Below, piece by piece: positions 36,915 through 44,966 of a stretch of 64,000 bases of DNA. Position numbers and translations under genes: made by a program. Source of the stretch: Aeromicrobium massiliense JC14 (lineage in GTDB: Bacteria; Actinomycetota; Actinomycetes; Propionibacteriales; Nocardioidaceae). Numbering within the stretch: the stretch's first letter is position 1; each line of letters opens with the position of its first letter. The notes under the pieces are model-generated. The model was not told where the DNA came from and made no database searches. It saw only the letters and a list, made by a program, of their open reading frames with translations. The DNA lies in assembly GCF_000312105.1 (NCBI RefSeq), contig NZ_HE978637.1, forward strand, positions 124,001 to 188,000, given 5' to 3'.

Positions 36915-37053
36915 GATCCGCCTGCGAAAGATGACCTGTCGGGTTCAGGCGTGAAGGTTGCCTGCCGCTCGACACGAGCGGTTCACCCCAAGGCTCCTCA
37001 GGGGGAGGAGCCGTACTGCTGGGTCTTCCGTGCCCATCCCTGTGTTGCGGATC
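36915..37053 (-). ncRNA. ydaO/yuaA-type c-di-AMP riboswitch in the NlpC/P60 leader
   Basis: The minus-strand leader has the class signature: GGGTGAACCGC in the middle and CCTGAACCCGACAGGTCAT followed by CGCAGGCG at the 3' end. The outer stem pairs GATCCGC (plus 37047-37053 complement) with GCGGATC (36915-36921). The ribosome site follows within 10 bases. In Streptomyces such riboswitches lower expression of wall hydrolases when c-di-AMP rises. The rest of the 334-base gap to ispH (37054-37224) holds nothing I recognise except the ispH promoter. Confidence 0.85.
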
Positions 37054-37224
37054 GTCATGTCCCGATGGGCCTCGGCGAGGACACGACAACGCCCCCGGTG
37101 GGGGGCGCCGCGGTGACGTTACAGACACGTTTCAACGCCGACCAAGCGCCAAACCGCTTTTGTGACAAGTCCCTCATCGAATCCCCGCGTGGGTGTGACG
37201 CAGGACTCAGGTTTCGCGGGCCCG

Positions 37225-37230
37225 TAGGAT
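37225..37230 (+). promoter_or_regulatory. -10 hexamer TAGGAT of a leaderless ispH promoter
   Basis: TAGGAT is 7 bases before the ATG at 37238. The alternative ATG at 37229 falls inside the hexamer. Confidence 0.5.
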
Positions 37231-37237
37231 GGGCGCC

Positions 37238-38227
37238 ATGTCCTCCTCCGTCACCCTCGGCATGCCCACGATCGGCGGCAGCGTGCTGCTGGCCGACCCG
37301 CGCGGCTACTGCGCCGGTGTCGACCGCGCCGTCATCACCGTCGAGAAGGCGCTCGACCTCTACGGGCCCCCGGTGTACGTGCGCAAGCAGATCGTGCACA
37401 ACAAGCACGTCGTGCAGAACCTGTCCGAGCGCGGCGCGGTGTTCGTCGAGGAGCTCGACGAGGTGCCCGAGGGCGCGACGGTCGTGTTCTCCGCCCACGG
37501 CGTCTCCCCGTCGGTGCACGCCGAGGCGGCCGAGCGCAGCCTGAAGACGATCGACGCCACCTGCCCGCTGGTCACCAAGGTGCACCACGAGGCGCGCCGC
37601 TTCGCCGCCGACGACTACCGCATCCTGCTCATCGGCCACGCCGGCCACGAGGAGGTCGAGGGCACCGCGGGCGAGGCGCCCGAGCACATCACGCTGGTCG
37701 AGACGCCCGAGGACGTCGACACGCTCGAGATCGATCCCGGCGTGAAGCTGTCGTGGCTGTCGCAGACCACGCTGAGCGTCGACGAGACGATGGAGATCGT
37801 CCGCCGGCTGCGCGCGAAGTTCCCGCACCTGGAGGACCCGCCCAGCGACGACATCTGCTACGCCACGCAGAACCGTCAGGTCGCGGTCAAGCAGATCGCC
37901 GCGGACGCCGACCTGGTCATCGTCGTCGGCTCGGCGAACTCCTCGAACTCGGTGCGCCTGGTCGAGGTCGCGCTCGAGGCGGGCGCCAAGGCGTCCTACC
38001 GCATCGACGACGTCAGTGAGATCGACGAGCGCTGGCTCGACGGGGTCGAGACGGTCGGCGTCACGTCCGGCGCCTCGGTGCCCGACGACCTCGTGCAGGA
38101 CGTGCTGAGCTACCTGGCCGAGCGGGGCCACGAGGGCGCCACGGCCGTCCGCACCGCCGACGAGAGCCTGGTCTTCGCGCTGCCGCCCGAGCTGCGCCGC
38201 GACCTCAAGGCCGCCGGCCGGGCCTGA
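37238..38227 (+). CDS. ispH: 4-hydroxy-3-methylbut-2-enyl diphosphate reductase IspH (LytB)
   Basis: 329 residues. The three cluster-binding cysteines are in [20 protein letters not shown] and [24 protein letters not shown] is the substrate-binding motif, and the catalytic Glu is in the ATQNRQ region. IspH is the last enzyme of the MEP pathway and makes isopentenyl and dimethylallyl diphosphate, which also feeds the prenyl transferase encoded at 25266-26027. The start at 37238 is set by the TAGGAT hexamer. It ends at an 18-bp hairpin. Confidence 0.96.
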   Translation: MSSSVTLGMPTIGGSVLLADPRGYCAGVDRAVITVEKALDLYGPPVYVRKQIVHNKHVVQNLSERGAVFVEELDEVPEGATVVFSAHGVSPSVHAEAAERSLKTIDATCPLVTKVHHEARRFAADDYRILLIGHAGHEEVEGTAGEAPEHITLVETPEDVDTLEIDPGVKLSWLSQTTLSVDETMEIVRRLRAKFPHLEDPPSDDICYATQNRQVAVKQIAADADLVIVVGSANSSNSVRLVEVALEAGAKASYRIDDVSEIDERWLDGVETVGVTSGASVPDDLVQDVLSYLAERGHEGATAVRTADESLVFALPPELRRDLKAAGRA

Positions 38228-38238
38228 CCCCCAGCCGC

Positions 38239-38287
38239 ACACGACGACGGCGCGCCATCCCTCGCGGGTGGCGCGCCGTCGTCGTGT
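38239..38287. terminator. 18-bp perfect hairpin terminator between ispH and ggt
   Basis: Arms 38239-38256 and 38270-38287 are exact inverted copies with a 13-base loop, between convergent genes. Confidence 0.82.
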
Positions 38288-38307
38288 CCGGCGTCGCTGG
38301 CCGGTGA

Positions 38308-40146
38308 CTAGCGGCGGCTGGGCCTCACCACCGCGGCGCTGCCCCCGCCACGCCGGCTCGGCTCGGCCGCGGCGGTCAGGCGTCCGCGCCGGTCGACCTC
38401 GATGGCGGCGACCGCCCCGATCTCGCTGGCCGACGTGAACGAGTCGCCCGACGGGGTCAGCTGCTGGCCGTACGCGGCGAGCGCGTCGCCGTACGCCTCG
38501 ATGAACGCCGGCTCCGCGGTCGTGGACGCGGTGTTGCGCTGCGAGGCGCGCGGCGCGGCCACCGCCTCCGGCAGCGTCATGCCGAGGTCGAGCCGGTTGA
38601 GCAGCACCTGCAGGACGGTGGTGATGATGGTCGATCCGCCGGGCGAGCCGACGACGAACCGGACGCCGCGGCGGTCGGTGACGATGGTCGGCGACATCGA
38701 CGAGCGCGGACGCTTGCCCGGCTCGATGCGGTTCGGGTCGTCGGCGTCGTAGACGGTGCTGAAGTCGGTCAGCTCGTTGTTGAGCAGGAAGCCCCGGCCC
38801 GGCACGGTCATGCCCGAGCCGCCGGTCTGCTCGATGGTGAGCGTGTACGCGACCGCGTTGCCCCAGCGGTCGACGACCGACAGGTGCGTGGTCGAGACGT
38901 TCTCGGTGTCGCTCTCGTCGACCGTCGGCTGGGCCGGGGTGCACGCGGCGCCGTCGAGCGCGCCGGGTGCGACGGGGCGCGGCGTCGCCTGGTCGGGATC
39001 GATGGTGCACGCCCGGGTGTCGGCGAAGCGCTGGCTGAGCAGCGTCCGGGTCGGGACGTCGACGAACGCCGGGTCGCCGACGTGCTCGGCGCGGTCGGCG
39101 AACGCGCGGGCTGACGCCTCCAGGTACAGGTGCAGGGCCTGGGGCAGCGGCAGCGCACCGAGGTCGTAGTTCTCCAGGATGTTGAGCCCCTCGCCGACGG
39201 CGATGCCGCCGGACGACGACGGCGCCATGCCGTGCACGGTGAGTCCGCGGTACTGGACGGACGTCGGCTTCTGGTCGACCACGCGGTACCGAGCGAGGTC
39301 GCGCGTGGTCATGGAGCCGGCGGGCGCGGGCAGGCCGGACGCGGGATCGACCCGCGGCGACCGTACGACGTCCGCGATCTCGGCGGCGAGCCGGCCGCGG
39401 TAGAACGCCTCGGGGCCGCGCTGGGCGATGGACTCCAGCGTGCGGGCCAGCTCGGGGTTGCGGAAACGGGTGCCGACCTGCGGTGCGTCGCCGCCGGGCA
39501 GGAAGAGGCGGGCGGTGTCCGGGAACGCTGCGAACCGCTTGGCGTTGTCGAGCGTCTGGCCGCGGAACGTCTGGTCGACCACGAAGCCGCGGCGGGCCAG
39601 GTCGATGGACGGCTTGAGCGCCTGCTTCAGGCTGAGCCGGCCGAAACGGTCCAGGGCCCGGTCCCAGGTGGCGACGGTGCCGGGCACGCCGACGGCGACG
39701 CCGGAGCTCACCAGCTCGGGCGTGAAGCGGTACGGCTGGCCGGTGGCCGGGTCGATGAACGCGTCGGGCTTGATGCCGGCCGGGGCGGTCTCGCGCCCGT
39801 CGATGGTCGAGACCTTGCCGGTGCGCGCGTCGTAGTGGACGAAGTAGCCGCCCCCGCCGATGCCGGCGCTGTACGGCTCGGAGACACCCAGCGCGGAGGC
39901 GGTGGCGACGGCGGCGTCGGCCGCGTTGCCGCCGCGGCGGAGCACGTCCAGGCCGATGCGGGTGGCGTTGGCGTCGACGGACGTGACGGCGCCGCCGTAG
40001 CCGTAGGCCGTGGCCGAGTCCGGCAGCGGTGGACGTGGGTCGCGCCGGTCGGCGTCCGCGGTCGTGCCGGTGCTGACGAGCAGCGCGGCGGTGAGCGCGG
40101 CGACGGCCGCCGTGCTGGTGGCGCGCAGTCGAGTGCGAGCAGTCAT
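38308..40146 (-). CDS. ggt: Gamma-glutamyltransferase (secreted)
   Basis: 612 residues. A signal peptide covers about 1-32. GGNAADAAVATASALGVSEP and SAGIGGGGYFVHYD are the large-subunit signatures. The autocatalytic threonine nucleophile is in NVSTTHLSVVD, which also marks the subunit cleavage site. GSPGGSTIITTVLQ near the C-terminus completes it. It cleaves gamma-glutamyl amides outside the cell. Because this lineage makes mycothiol rather than glutathione, its substrate is probably imported gamma-glutamyl peptides or environmental glutathione. Single gene. Confidence 0.94.
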   Translation of the reverse strand: MTARTRLRATSTAAVAALTAALLVSTGTTADADRRDPRPPLPDSATAYGYGGAVTSVDANATRIGLDVLRRGGNAADAAVATASALGVSEPYSAGIGGGGYFVHYDARTGKVSTIDGRETAPAGIKPDAFIDPATGQPYRFTPELVSSGVAVGVPGTVATWDRALDRFGRLSLKQALKPSIDLARRGFVVDQTFRGQTLDNAKRFAAFPDTARLFLPGGDAPQVGTRFRNPELARTLESIAQRGPEAFYRGRLAAEIADVVRSPRVDPASGLPAPAGSMTTRDLARYRVVDQKPTSVQYRGLTVHGMAPSSSGGIAVGEGLNILENYDLGALPLPQALHLYLEASARAFADRAEHVGDPAFVDVPTRTLLSQRFADTRACTIDPDQATPRPVAPGALDGAACTPAQPTVDESDTENVSTTHLSVVDRWGNAVAYTLTIEQTGGSGMTVPGRGFLLNNELTDFSTVYDADDPNRIEPGKRPRSSMSPTIVTDRRGVRFVVGSPGGSTIITTVLQVLLNRLDLGMTLPEAVAAPRASQRNTASTTAEPAFIEAYGDALAAYGQQLTPSGDSFTSASEIGAVAAIEVDRRGRLTAAAEPSRRGGGSAAVVRPSRR

Positions 40147-40264
40147 CTGTCATCCCCCCGGAAGCAGCGTGGACCTCGACCGTAGGCACAGCCGGGCTCG
40201 GTCGGCAACGGGACGGCCGGACCTGGCGGTGCCGGTGCGGGCTCGGTGCGGGCATGCTGGGGCG

Positions 40265-40606
40265 ATGCCTCACCTGGAGATCGAGCACACCGACAACATC
40301 GACCTCGTCGCCGACCACCTGCTGGCCGCGGCGGTCGACGCGCTGCACGACCTCGGCGAGTACGACATGGCGGCCACCAAGGCGCGCGTGCGTCGGCTCG
40401 ACGTGTACTCGGTCGACCGGCCCGACTCGGGCGGCGCGTTCGTGGCGGTGACGCTGAGCATCCTGCCCGGACGCTCGGAGGAGCTGCGGCTGCGGACGTC
40501 CCAGGCGCTCACCGAGGCGGTGGCGACCGCGGCGACGTACCCGGCGGGCACCCAGATCACGACGCAGGTGCGGGAGCTGGAGGCCTACAGCAAGGTCGTG
40601 GTCTGA
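40265..40606 (+). CDS. 5-carboxymethyl-2-hydroxymuconate isomerase-like protein (tautomerase fold)
   Basis: 113 residues starting MPHLEIEHTDNIDL; Pro2 becomes the catalytic N-terminal proline after Met removal in this family. The C-terminal VAVTLSILPGRSEELR is typical of CHMI enzymes of homoprotocatechuate degradation. The rest of that pathway is not nearby, so it may be an unrelated tautomerase. A CATGCT hexamer (40253-40258) is 6 bases before the ATG, a weaker leaderless signature. Confidence 0.75.
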   Translation: MPHLEIEHTDNIDLVADHLLAAAVDALHDLGEYDMAATKARVRRLDVYSVDRPDSGGAFVAVTLSILPGRSEELRLRTSQALTEAVATAATYPAGTQITTQVRELEAYSKVVV

Positions 40607-40618
40607 GCGGGGGCTGCG

Positions 40619-41062
40619 TCAGGTGGCGCGGGGCTCGGCCTTCGCACTGGCGGCCCGGAACGCCAGGACGAGCAGCGCGCCGATCTGGCCCACGACCAGC
40701 GGGGTCGCGTGGTCGATGAAGCCGGCGAGGACGTGCTCGAGCGCGCCGGCGCCGGCCTCGACGTCCTGGCCGTGCAGCTGGTCGGGGGCGAGCAGGCCGA
40801 AGCCGACGACCACGACGGTCATGAGCAGCGGCGGGAGGATGCCGGCGACGAAGAAGCCGCGCGGCCGGACGGTCAGCGGGACGGTCCAGGCGACGAGCAC
40901 GAAGGCGACGCCGAACAGGATCGCGAGGCGTCCCTCGACCAGCAGCTCGAGCGCGATGACGACCGCGAGCGCGAGGACGGCGAGCACGACGGCCTGCCCG
41001 GGCAGCAGGTCCTGGGACGCCAGGCTGCCGCGGGGGCGAGGGGACCGTGCCGCCGTCGACAT
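40619..41062 (-). CDS. DUF6542-like multi-span membrane protein
   Basis: 147 residues with four hydrophobic segments, starting STAARSPRPRGSLASQDLLPG and containing a PLTVRPRGFFVAGILPPLLM segment. Its ATG is 2 bases from the rmuC stop, so it probably shares a transcript with rmuC. I do not know its function. The family name is a tentative match. Confidence 0.6.
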   Translation of the reverse strand: MSTAARSPRPRGSLASQDLLPGQAVVLAVLALAVVIALELLVEGRLAILFGVAFVLVAWTVPLTVRPRGFFVAGILPPLLMTVVVVGFGLLAPDQLHGQDVEAGAGALEHVLAGFIDHATPLVVGQIGALLVLAFRAASAKAEPRAT

Positions 41063-41063
41063 G

Positions 41064-42134
41064 TCAGGAAGATAGCCGCTCGACGAGCTCGGGAGCCGTA
41101 GGCGCACGGTGCCCTGTCTCGACCCGTCGCGGGGCGGTGACCTCGCGGGTGCCGATGTCGAGGTCGTGCAGGCGGCGGGCGGTCACGAGCAGGCGCGACT
41201 CGACCGAGCCGACGGTGTCGTTGTAGCTGGTGACGGCGTTGGCCAGCGCCTTGCCCAGGGCGTCCACGTGACCGCCGACGACGCCGATGCGCTCGTACAG
41301 CTCGGCGGCGACGCGCTGGATCTCGCGGGCGTTGTCGGCCAGGCGCTCCTGGGTCCAGGCGTGGGCGACGGTGCGCAGCAGGGCGATGAGCGTCGTGGGG
41401 GTGGCGAGCACGACCTGCTTGGCCGCGGCGTGCTCGAGCAACGACGGATCGTGCGCGAGCGCCTCGGCCAGGAACGCCTCGGCCGGCACGAACAGCACGA
41501 CGAACTCGGGGGAGTGCTCGAGCCGGCTCCAGTACGACTTGGCCGCGAGCTGGTCGACGTGGGTGCGCAGCTGGCGGACGTGGCGCTGCACGTGCACCTG
41601 GGCGACGTCGGGATCGCTGGCCTCGACCGCGTCCAGGTAGGCGTCGAGCGGCACCTTGGCGTCGACGACGACGTTCTTGCCGCCGGCCAGGTGCACGACC
41701 ATGTCGGGGCGCAGCGTGCCGTCGGCGGTGGTGACCTGCAGGTCGAAGTCGCAGTGCTCGACGAGGCCGGCGAGCTCGGCGGTGCGCTTGAGGTGCATCT
41801 CGCCCCAGCGTCCGCGAACCTGCGGGCGGCGCAGCGCGGTGGCCAGCGACGCGGTCTCGCGGCGCAGCGAGTCGGACGTGGTGCGCACGGCCTCGACCTG
41901 CTCGCGCAGCTGGCTGTGCCACTCGATGCGGCTGGCCTCGAGCTGGCGCAGGCGGGCGTCGAAGCGGTCGAGGCTCTCGCGGACGGGAGCGACGGCGCGG
42001 GCAGTGGCCTCGGCGGCGGGCGCGGAGACGTCCGGCGGCGCGGCGGCGGGGGAGCGGCGGCCGAGGGCCAGGCCGATGCCGATGCCCGCGGCCAGCGCGA
42101 GGACGGCGGTCAGCAGGAGGGGGAAGGCATCCAT
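41064..42134 (-). CDS. rmuC: DNA recombination protein RmuC
   Basis: 356 residues. One N-terminal transmembrane helix (about 5-22, LLLTAVLALAAGIGIGLAL), a coiled-coil region to about 100, and then the RmuC nuclease-like domain: GRWGEMHLKRTAELAGL, GKNVVVDAKVPLDAYLDA and EFVVLFVPAEAFLAEA. RmuC limits recombination between short inverted repeats. It may share a transcript with the small membrane gene. Full length. Confidence 0.93.
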   Translation of the reverse strand: MDAFPLLLTAVLALAAGIGIGLALGRRSPAAAPPDVSAPAAEATARAVAPVRESLDRFDARLRQLEASRIEWHSQLREQVEAVRTTSDSLRRETASLATALRRPQVRGRWGEMHLKRTAELAGLVEHCDFDLQVTTADGTLRPDMVVHLAGGKNVVVDAKVPLDAYLDAVEASDPDVAQVHVQRHVRQLRTHVDQLAAKSYWSRLEHSPEFVVLFVPAEAFLAEALAHDPSLLEHAAAKQVVLATPTTLIALLRTVAHAWTQERLADNAREIQRVAAELYERIGVVGGHVDALGKALANAVTSYNDTVGSVESRLLVTARRLHDLDIGTREVTAPRRVETGHRAPTAPELVERLSS

Positions 42135-42204
42135 GACGTCAGGATGCCCGCCCCCACCGACAGAACCGCGCACGTCGACCTCACCCGTGCCCCGCGTTGC
42201 CGAG

Positions 42205-42259
42205 GTGTGGACGCAAACCGACCACGATCAGCGCGAACGTGGTGCTTTCGCGTCCACAC
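42205..42259. repeat. Nested inverted repeat, possible structured RNA or REP-like element
   Basis: The outer arms GTGTGGACGC (42205-42214) and GCGTCCACAC (42250-42259) flank an inner pair ACCACG/CGTGGT (42221-42226 with 42238-42243). The folded element would span 55 bases in the 170-base gap between rmuC and the monooxygenase-like gene. Nothing else is in the gap. Confidence 0.45.
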
Positions 42260-42304
42260 ATCGCGGCGGAGCTGGGCTCGGGTGCGGGACGGCGAGGAGG
42301 CGGG

Positions 42305-42664
42305 TCAGGCGCGGCGGTCGAGCGCAGTCTCGTACGACCACAGCTCGGCGCCGGTGCCGACCGGCTTGCGGCGGTGGCCCTCGCCGTTCTCGTCGGTGCC
42401 GCCGCCGTGAGCGCCGGCGTCCGCGCCACCGTGACCGTGGCTGCGTCCGAACGCCTCGGACGCGGTCCAGGCCTCGAACGACGCCTCGTCGGTCCAGCGC
42501 GTGACGACGAGCCACACGTGGCGGTCGTCGGTGGGCTTCAGCAGCTCGAAGCCCTCGAAGCCGGGGGTGCCGTCCATCGAGTCGCCGCGGGCGGCGAAGC
42601 GGTGGGCCAGCTCGTCGCCGGAGTCGGCCGGGACGGTGATCGCGTTGATCTTGACGATGCTCAT
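42305..42664 (-). CDS. Antibiotic biosynthesis monooxygenase-like (ABM/heme-degrading MhuD-like) protein
   Basis: 119 residues. The N-terminal ~75 residues have the ABM dimeric ferredoxin-like fold: VKINAITVPADSGDELAHRF, then PGFEGFELLKPTDDRHVWLVV and TRWTDEASFEAW. Actinobacterial relatives include MhuD-like heme oxygenases, but the heme-binding histidine cannot be placed. The C-terminal part is a His/Gly-rich tail (GHGGADAGAHGGG). TAGCCT (42671-42676) is 6 bases before the ATG. Confidence 0.75.
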   Translation of the reverse strand: MSIVKINAITVPADSGDELAHRFAARGDSMDGTPGFEGFELLKPTDDRHVWLVVTRWTDEASFEAWTASEAFGRSHGHGGADAGAHGGGTDENGEGHRRKPVGTGAELWSYETALDRRA

Positions 42665-42673
42665 GGCCCGAGG

Positions 42674-43093
42674 CTACCGACGGTGCGTGGGGGACAGCAG
42701 CCCGTGCGCGAGGACCAGGAGGCTCGTGCCCGCCGCCGTCATGACGACGGCCGCGACCCACGGACCGGTCGGGTCGGGCAGGGTGCCGTCCGTGCTGCGC
42801 GCGGTCGTCCAGGCAAGCGCCCAGAGGGGCGCGAGGACGAGCAGCGTCCCCACGGACGCCAGCAGGCAGCCACGGTCGCCGCGGCGGGCGCCGGCGCCCC
42901 GAGGTCCGGCCGCCCCGGCGAACAGCCCGACGACCACTGCCGGGACGGCACAGATGGCCCAGAACAGGAGATGCCGAGACCACGAGACCTCGGTGGCGAA
43001 CGCGTAGAGCGCGATCATCATCCCGATCGCGATCGGCACCACGACGGCGGTCGTGAGCACAGCGATCGCGACGAGCGTCCGCCCCGGTCGCAC
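42674..43093 (-). CDS. Small membrane protein, divergent fourth member of a tandem paralogous set
   Basis: 139 residues from a GTG. It has four hydrophobic segments, and its loop YAFATEVSWSRHLLFWAI sits where the three neighbours have an M-x-NDS motif. It is 2 bases after the 131-residue gene stop, so all four are probably one transcript. Function unknown. Confidence 0.6.
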   Translation of the reverse strand: MRPGRTLVAIAVLTTAVVVPIAIGMMIALYAFATEVSWSRHLLFWAICAVPAVVVGLFAGAAGPRGAGARRGDRGCLLASVGTLLVLAPLWALAWTTARSTDGTLPDPTGPWVAAVVMTAAGTSLLVLAHGLLSPTHRR

Positions 43094-43095
43094 CC

Positions 43096-43491
43096 TCAGT
43101 CCTCGAGCAGGATGCGGCCGGCGCGGAAGGACAGGACGGCCAGGCCGCCGAGCACGGCCACGCCGACGACGTGGGCGGGGAGGTCGGTGAGTCCGCCGGT
43201 CAGCAGCGCCACGACGGGACCCACCACCAGTGGCGGAGCGGCGGCCACCAGGACTCCGGCCACGACCGCCCGGACGAGCGGCACCTTCAGCGCCACGCGC
43301 GACAGCACCCCGCTGAGCAGACCGACGCCCAGTGCCACCAGCGCGAACGGCCCGGCCAACGCACCTTGGCCCGCGCTGTCGTTCATGAAGAACGACGACA
43401 CGAACAGCCACGGCGCGATCGCGACCAAGGCAGCGCTGCTGAGTGCCAGCGTCAGGACGACCGCGGACGACGAGGTGCTCGTCCGCGTCAT
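43096..43491 (-). CDS. Small four-span membrane protein with FFMNDS loop (tandem paralogue)
   Basis: 131 residues. After the first helix is SSFFMNDSAGQG, then helices, then PPLVVGPVVALLTGGLTDL and a last helix ending RAGRILLED. The layout matches the two upstream genes. It starts at an ATG overlapping the upstream stop (ATGA). Function unknown. Confidence 0.65.
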   Translation of the reverse strand: MTRTSTSSSAVVLTLALSSAALVAIAPWLFVSSFFMNDSAGQGALAGPFALVALGVGLLSGVLSRVALKVPLVRAVVAGVLVAAAPPLVVGPVVALLTGGLTDLPAHVVGVAVLGGLAVLSFRAGRILLED

Positions 43492-43931
43492 GCGGCGACC
43501 TCGGCGCGAGCGGGCCGGCTCAGGATCCGGTGGGCACCCCAGAGGCCAGCGGCGCCGGTGAGGAAGAGCCCGAGCGCCAGCAACGTGTTCGGCAGGTCCG
43601 TCTCGGGTGTCGAGTAGCCCAGCTCGTTGAACGGCAGCACCGACTCCACCCAGATCGGGCCGAGCAGCAACGGCGCAGCCGGGGCGGCAATCAGGCACGC
43701 GAGCACGGCGGAGGCCTTGCGACAGGCGAGCCCGCAGAGCAGACCCGCGGCGAGCGTCGGCGTCAGCACGGTGACGGCGAACATACGGTTCTCGCTCGCC
43801 GTCACCGAGTCGTTCAGCATGTAGCACGAGAAGAACCCGTAGGGCACCGAGACGAACAGCGTCCCCAGCCCGAGGAACGCGGTCAGCGCGACCGTGCCCC
43901 ACGGCGTCATCGACGACGGGTGGGACGTCAC
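43488..43931 (-). CDS. Small four-span membrane protein with YMLNDS loop (tandem paralogue)
   Basis: 147 residues from a GTG overlapping the upstream stop. SCYMLNDSVTASE follows the first helix, and PLLLGPIWVESVLPFNELG precedes the last helix. It is clearly related to the 143-residue neighbour (GPVWVFSILPFDRWDD). Function unknown. Confidence 0.68.
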   Translation of the reverse strand: MTSHPSSMTPWGTVALTAFLGLGTLFVSVPYGFFSCYMLNDSVTASENRMFAVTVLTPTLAAGLLCGLACRKASAVLACLIAAPAAPLLLGPIWVESVLPFNELGYSTPETDLPNTLLALGLFLTGAAGLWGAHRILSRPARAEVAA

Positions 43932-44359
43932 CACCGGGGGATCCGCTCGTCGCGCAGCAGGCGTGAGGCGCTCCGGAGGCACGCGCAGCCCGCCAGAAGC
44001 AGGACGAGCGAGAGGGCAACGTTCTGCAGCGTCGTGTCGGGGGCCGGGTCGTCCCACCGGTCGAACGGCAGGATCGAGAAGACCCAGACGGGCCCGGCCA
44101 GCAGCGGCGGTGCGAGGGCAGCGAGCAGGCCTCCCGGTACGGCACGAGCCTCGGGGACGTCGCCGCGTGAGCCGATGGTCGTCCCGCACACGAGCCCGAC
44201 GACGAGCGCGGCGGCGACGACGAGCGCGACGAACTGAAGGTGGTCGCCCCACGACGGGGAGTCGTTGAACATGTACGCGGGCGCGAACGCGAGGGGCACC
44301 ACCACGACCAGCGTGAGGACGGACACGCCGGCCGTCGTCGCCACGCTCGCACTCGTCAT
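43928..44359 (-). CDS. Small four-span membrane protein with YMFNDS loop (first of four tandem paralogues)
   Basis: 143 residues. Helix 1 is followed by PAYMFNDSPSWGDH. The family core PPLLAGPVWVFSILPFDRW lies before the final helix. Its CACGAT hexamer is 6 bases before the ATG (44359), so it probably drives the unit. Divergent from the GNAT gene by 53 bases. No domain name recognised. Confidence 0.68.
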   Translation of the reverse strand: MTSASVATTAGVSVLTLVVVVPLAFAPAYMFNDSPSWGDHLQFVALVVAAALVVGLVCGTTIGSRGDVPEARAVPGGLLAALAPPLLAGPVWVFSILPFDRWDDPAPDTTLQNVALSLVLLLAGCACLRSASRLLRDERIPRW

Positions 44360-44412
44360 GGCGGCATCGTGGCACCGGCGGGCACCGCAGCGCAGGCGTT
44401 TACGCTCGCGGG

Positions 44413-44955
44413 GTGATCATCGAGACCGAGCGACTCGTCCTGCGTCCGTACACCGACGCGGACGCCGAGCGGGTGCTCGACATCCACTCGCGGCTCGAGG
44501 TCATCCGCTGGCTGGACGACCCGCCGTGGACGCCGATGGCCGACCTGGACGAGGCGCGGGCCTGGATCGCCAACTGGGAGCGCATCCACGAGAAGGACGA
44601 GCGTGACGTCGGGCTGGCCATCGAGGTGCGCGAGACGGGCGTCGTGGCCGGCACGATCATGTGCGTCCCGCTGCCGAAGTCCCAGAACGGCGAGAAGCAG
44701 ATCGGCTGGCACCTGCACCCCGACAGCGTCGGCCACGGGTACGTCACCGAGGCGGCGTCCGCGCTGCTCGACCACGTCCTGCCGCTCGTCGGCAACCTGT
44801 GGTGCGACATGTTCGCCGACAACGCCCCGTCGGCCGCCGTCGCGCGCCGGCTGGGGCTGCGCGAGCTCGGCGTGCGTCCCGACCCCTGGTACGGCGGGGA
44901 GTCGCTGATGTTCCACGTCACCCGCGACGAGTGGCAGGCGCGCCGGCCCGCGTAG
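44413..44955 (+). CDS. GNAT N-acetyltransferase (RimJ/RimL type)
   Basis: 180 residues. IIETERLVLRPYTDADAERV is the RimJ/RimL-like start; the acetyl-CoA loop region is HPDSVGHGYVTEAASALLDH. The C-terminal [16 protein letters not shown] is typical. It acetylates a small molecule, peptide or protein N-terminus. The target is unknown. TACGCT (44401-44406) lies 6 bases before the GTG. Its TAG stop is part of the TAGGCT hexamer of ychF. Confidence 0.87.
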   Translation: MIIETERLVLRPYTDADAERVLDIHSRLEVIRWLDDPPWTPMADLDEARAWIANWERIHEKDERDVGLAIEVRETGVVAGTIMCVPLPKSQNGEKQIGWHLHPDSVGHGYVTEAASALLDHVLPLVGNLWCDMFADNAPSAAVARRLGLRELGVRPDPWYGGESLMFHVTRDEWQARRPA

Positions 44956-44966
44956 GCTTGCCTCCC

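Noticed and set aside
37055-40348. A 1097-codon minus-strand open frame
   Set aside because: Its parts lie antisense to ispH and out of frame within ggt; both genes have full sets of catalytic motifs.
42181-42429. Small minus-strand frame through the nested repeat at 42205
   Set aside because: It has no RBS or promoter, runs antiparallel to nothing conserved, and crosses the 3' part of the monooxygenase-like gene in another frame.
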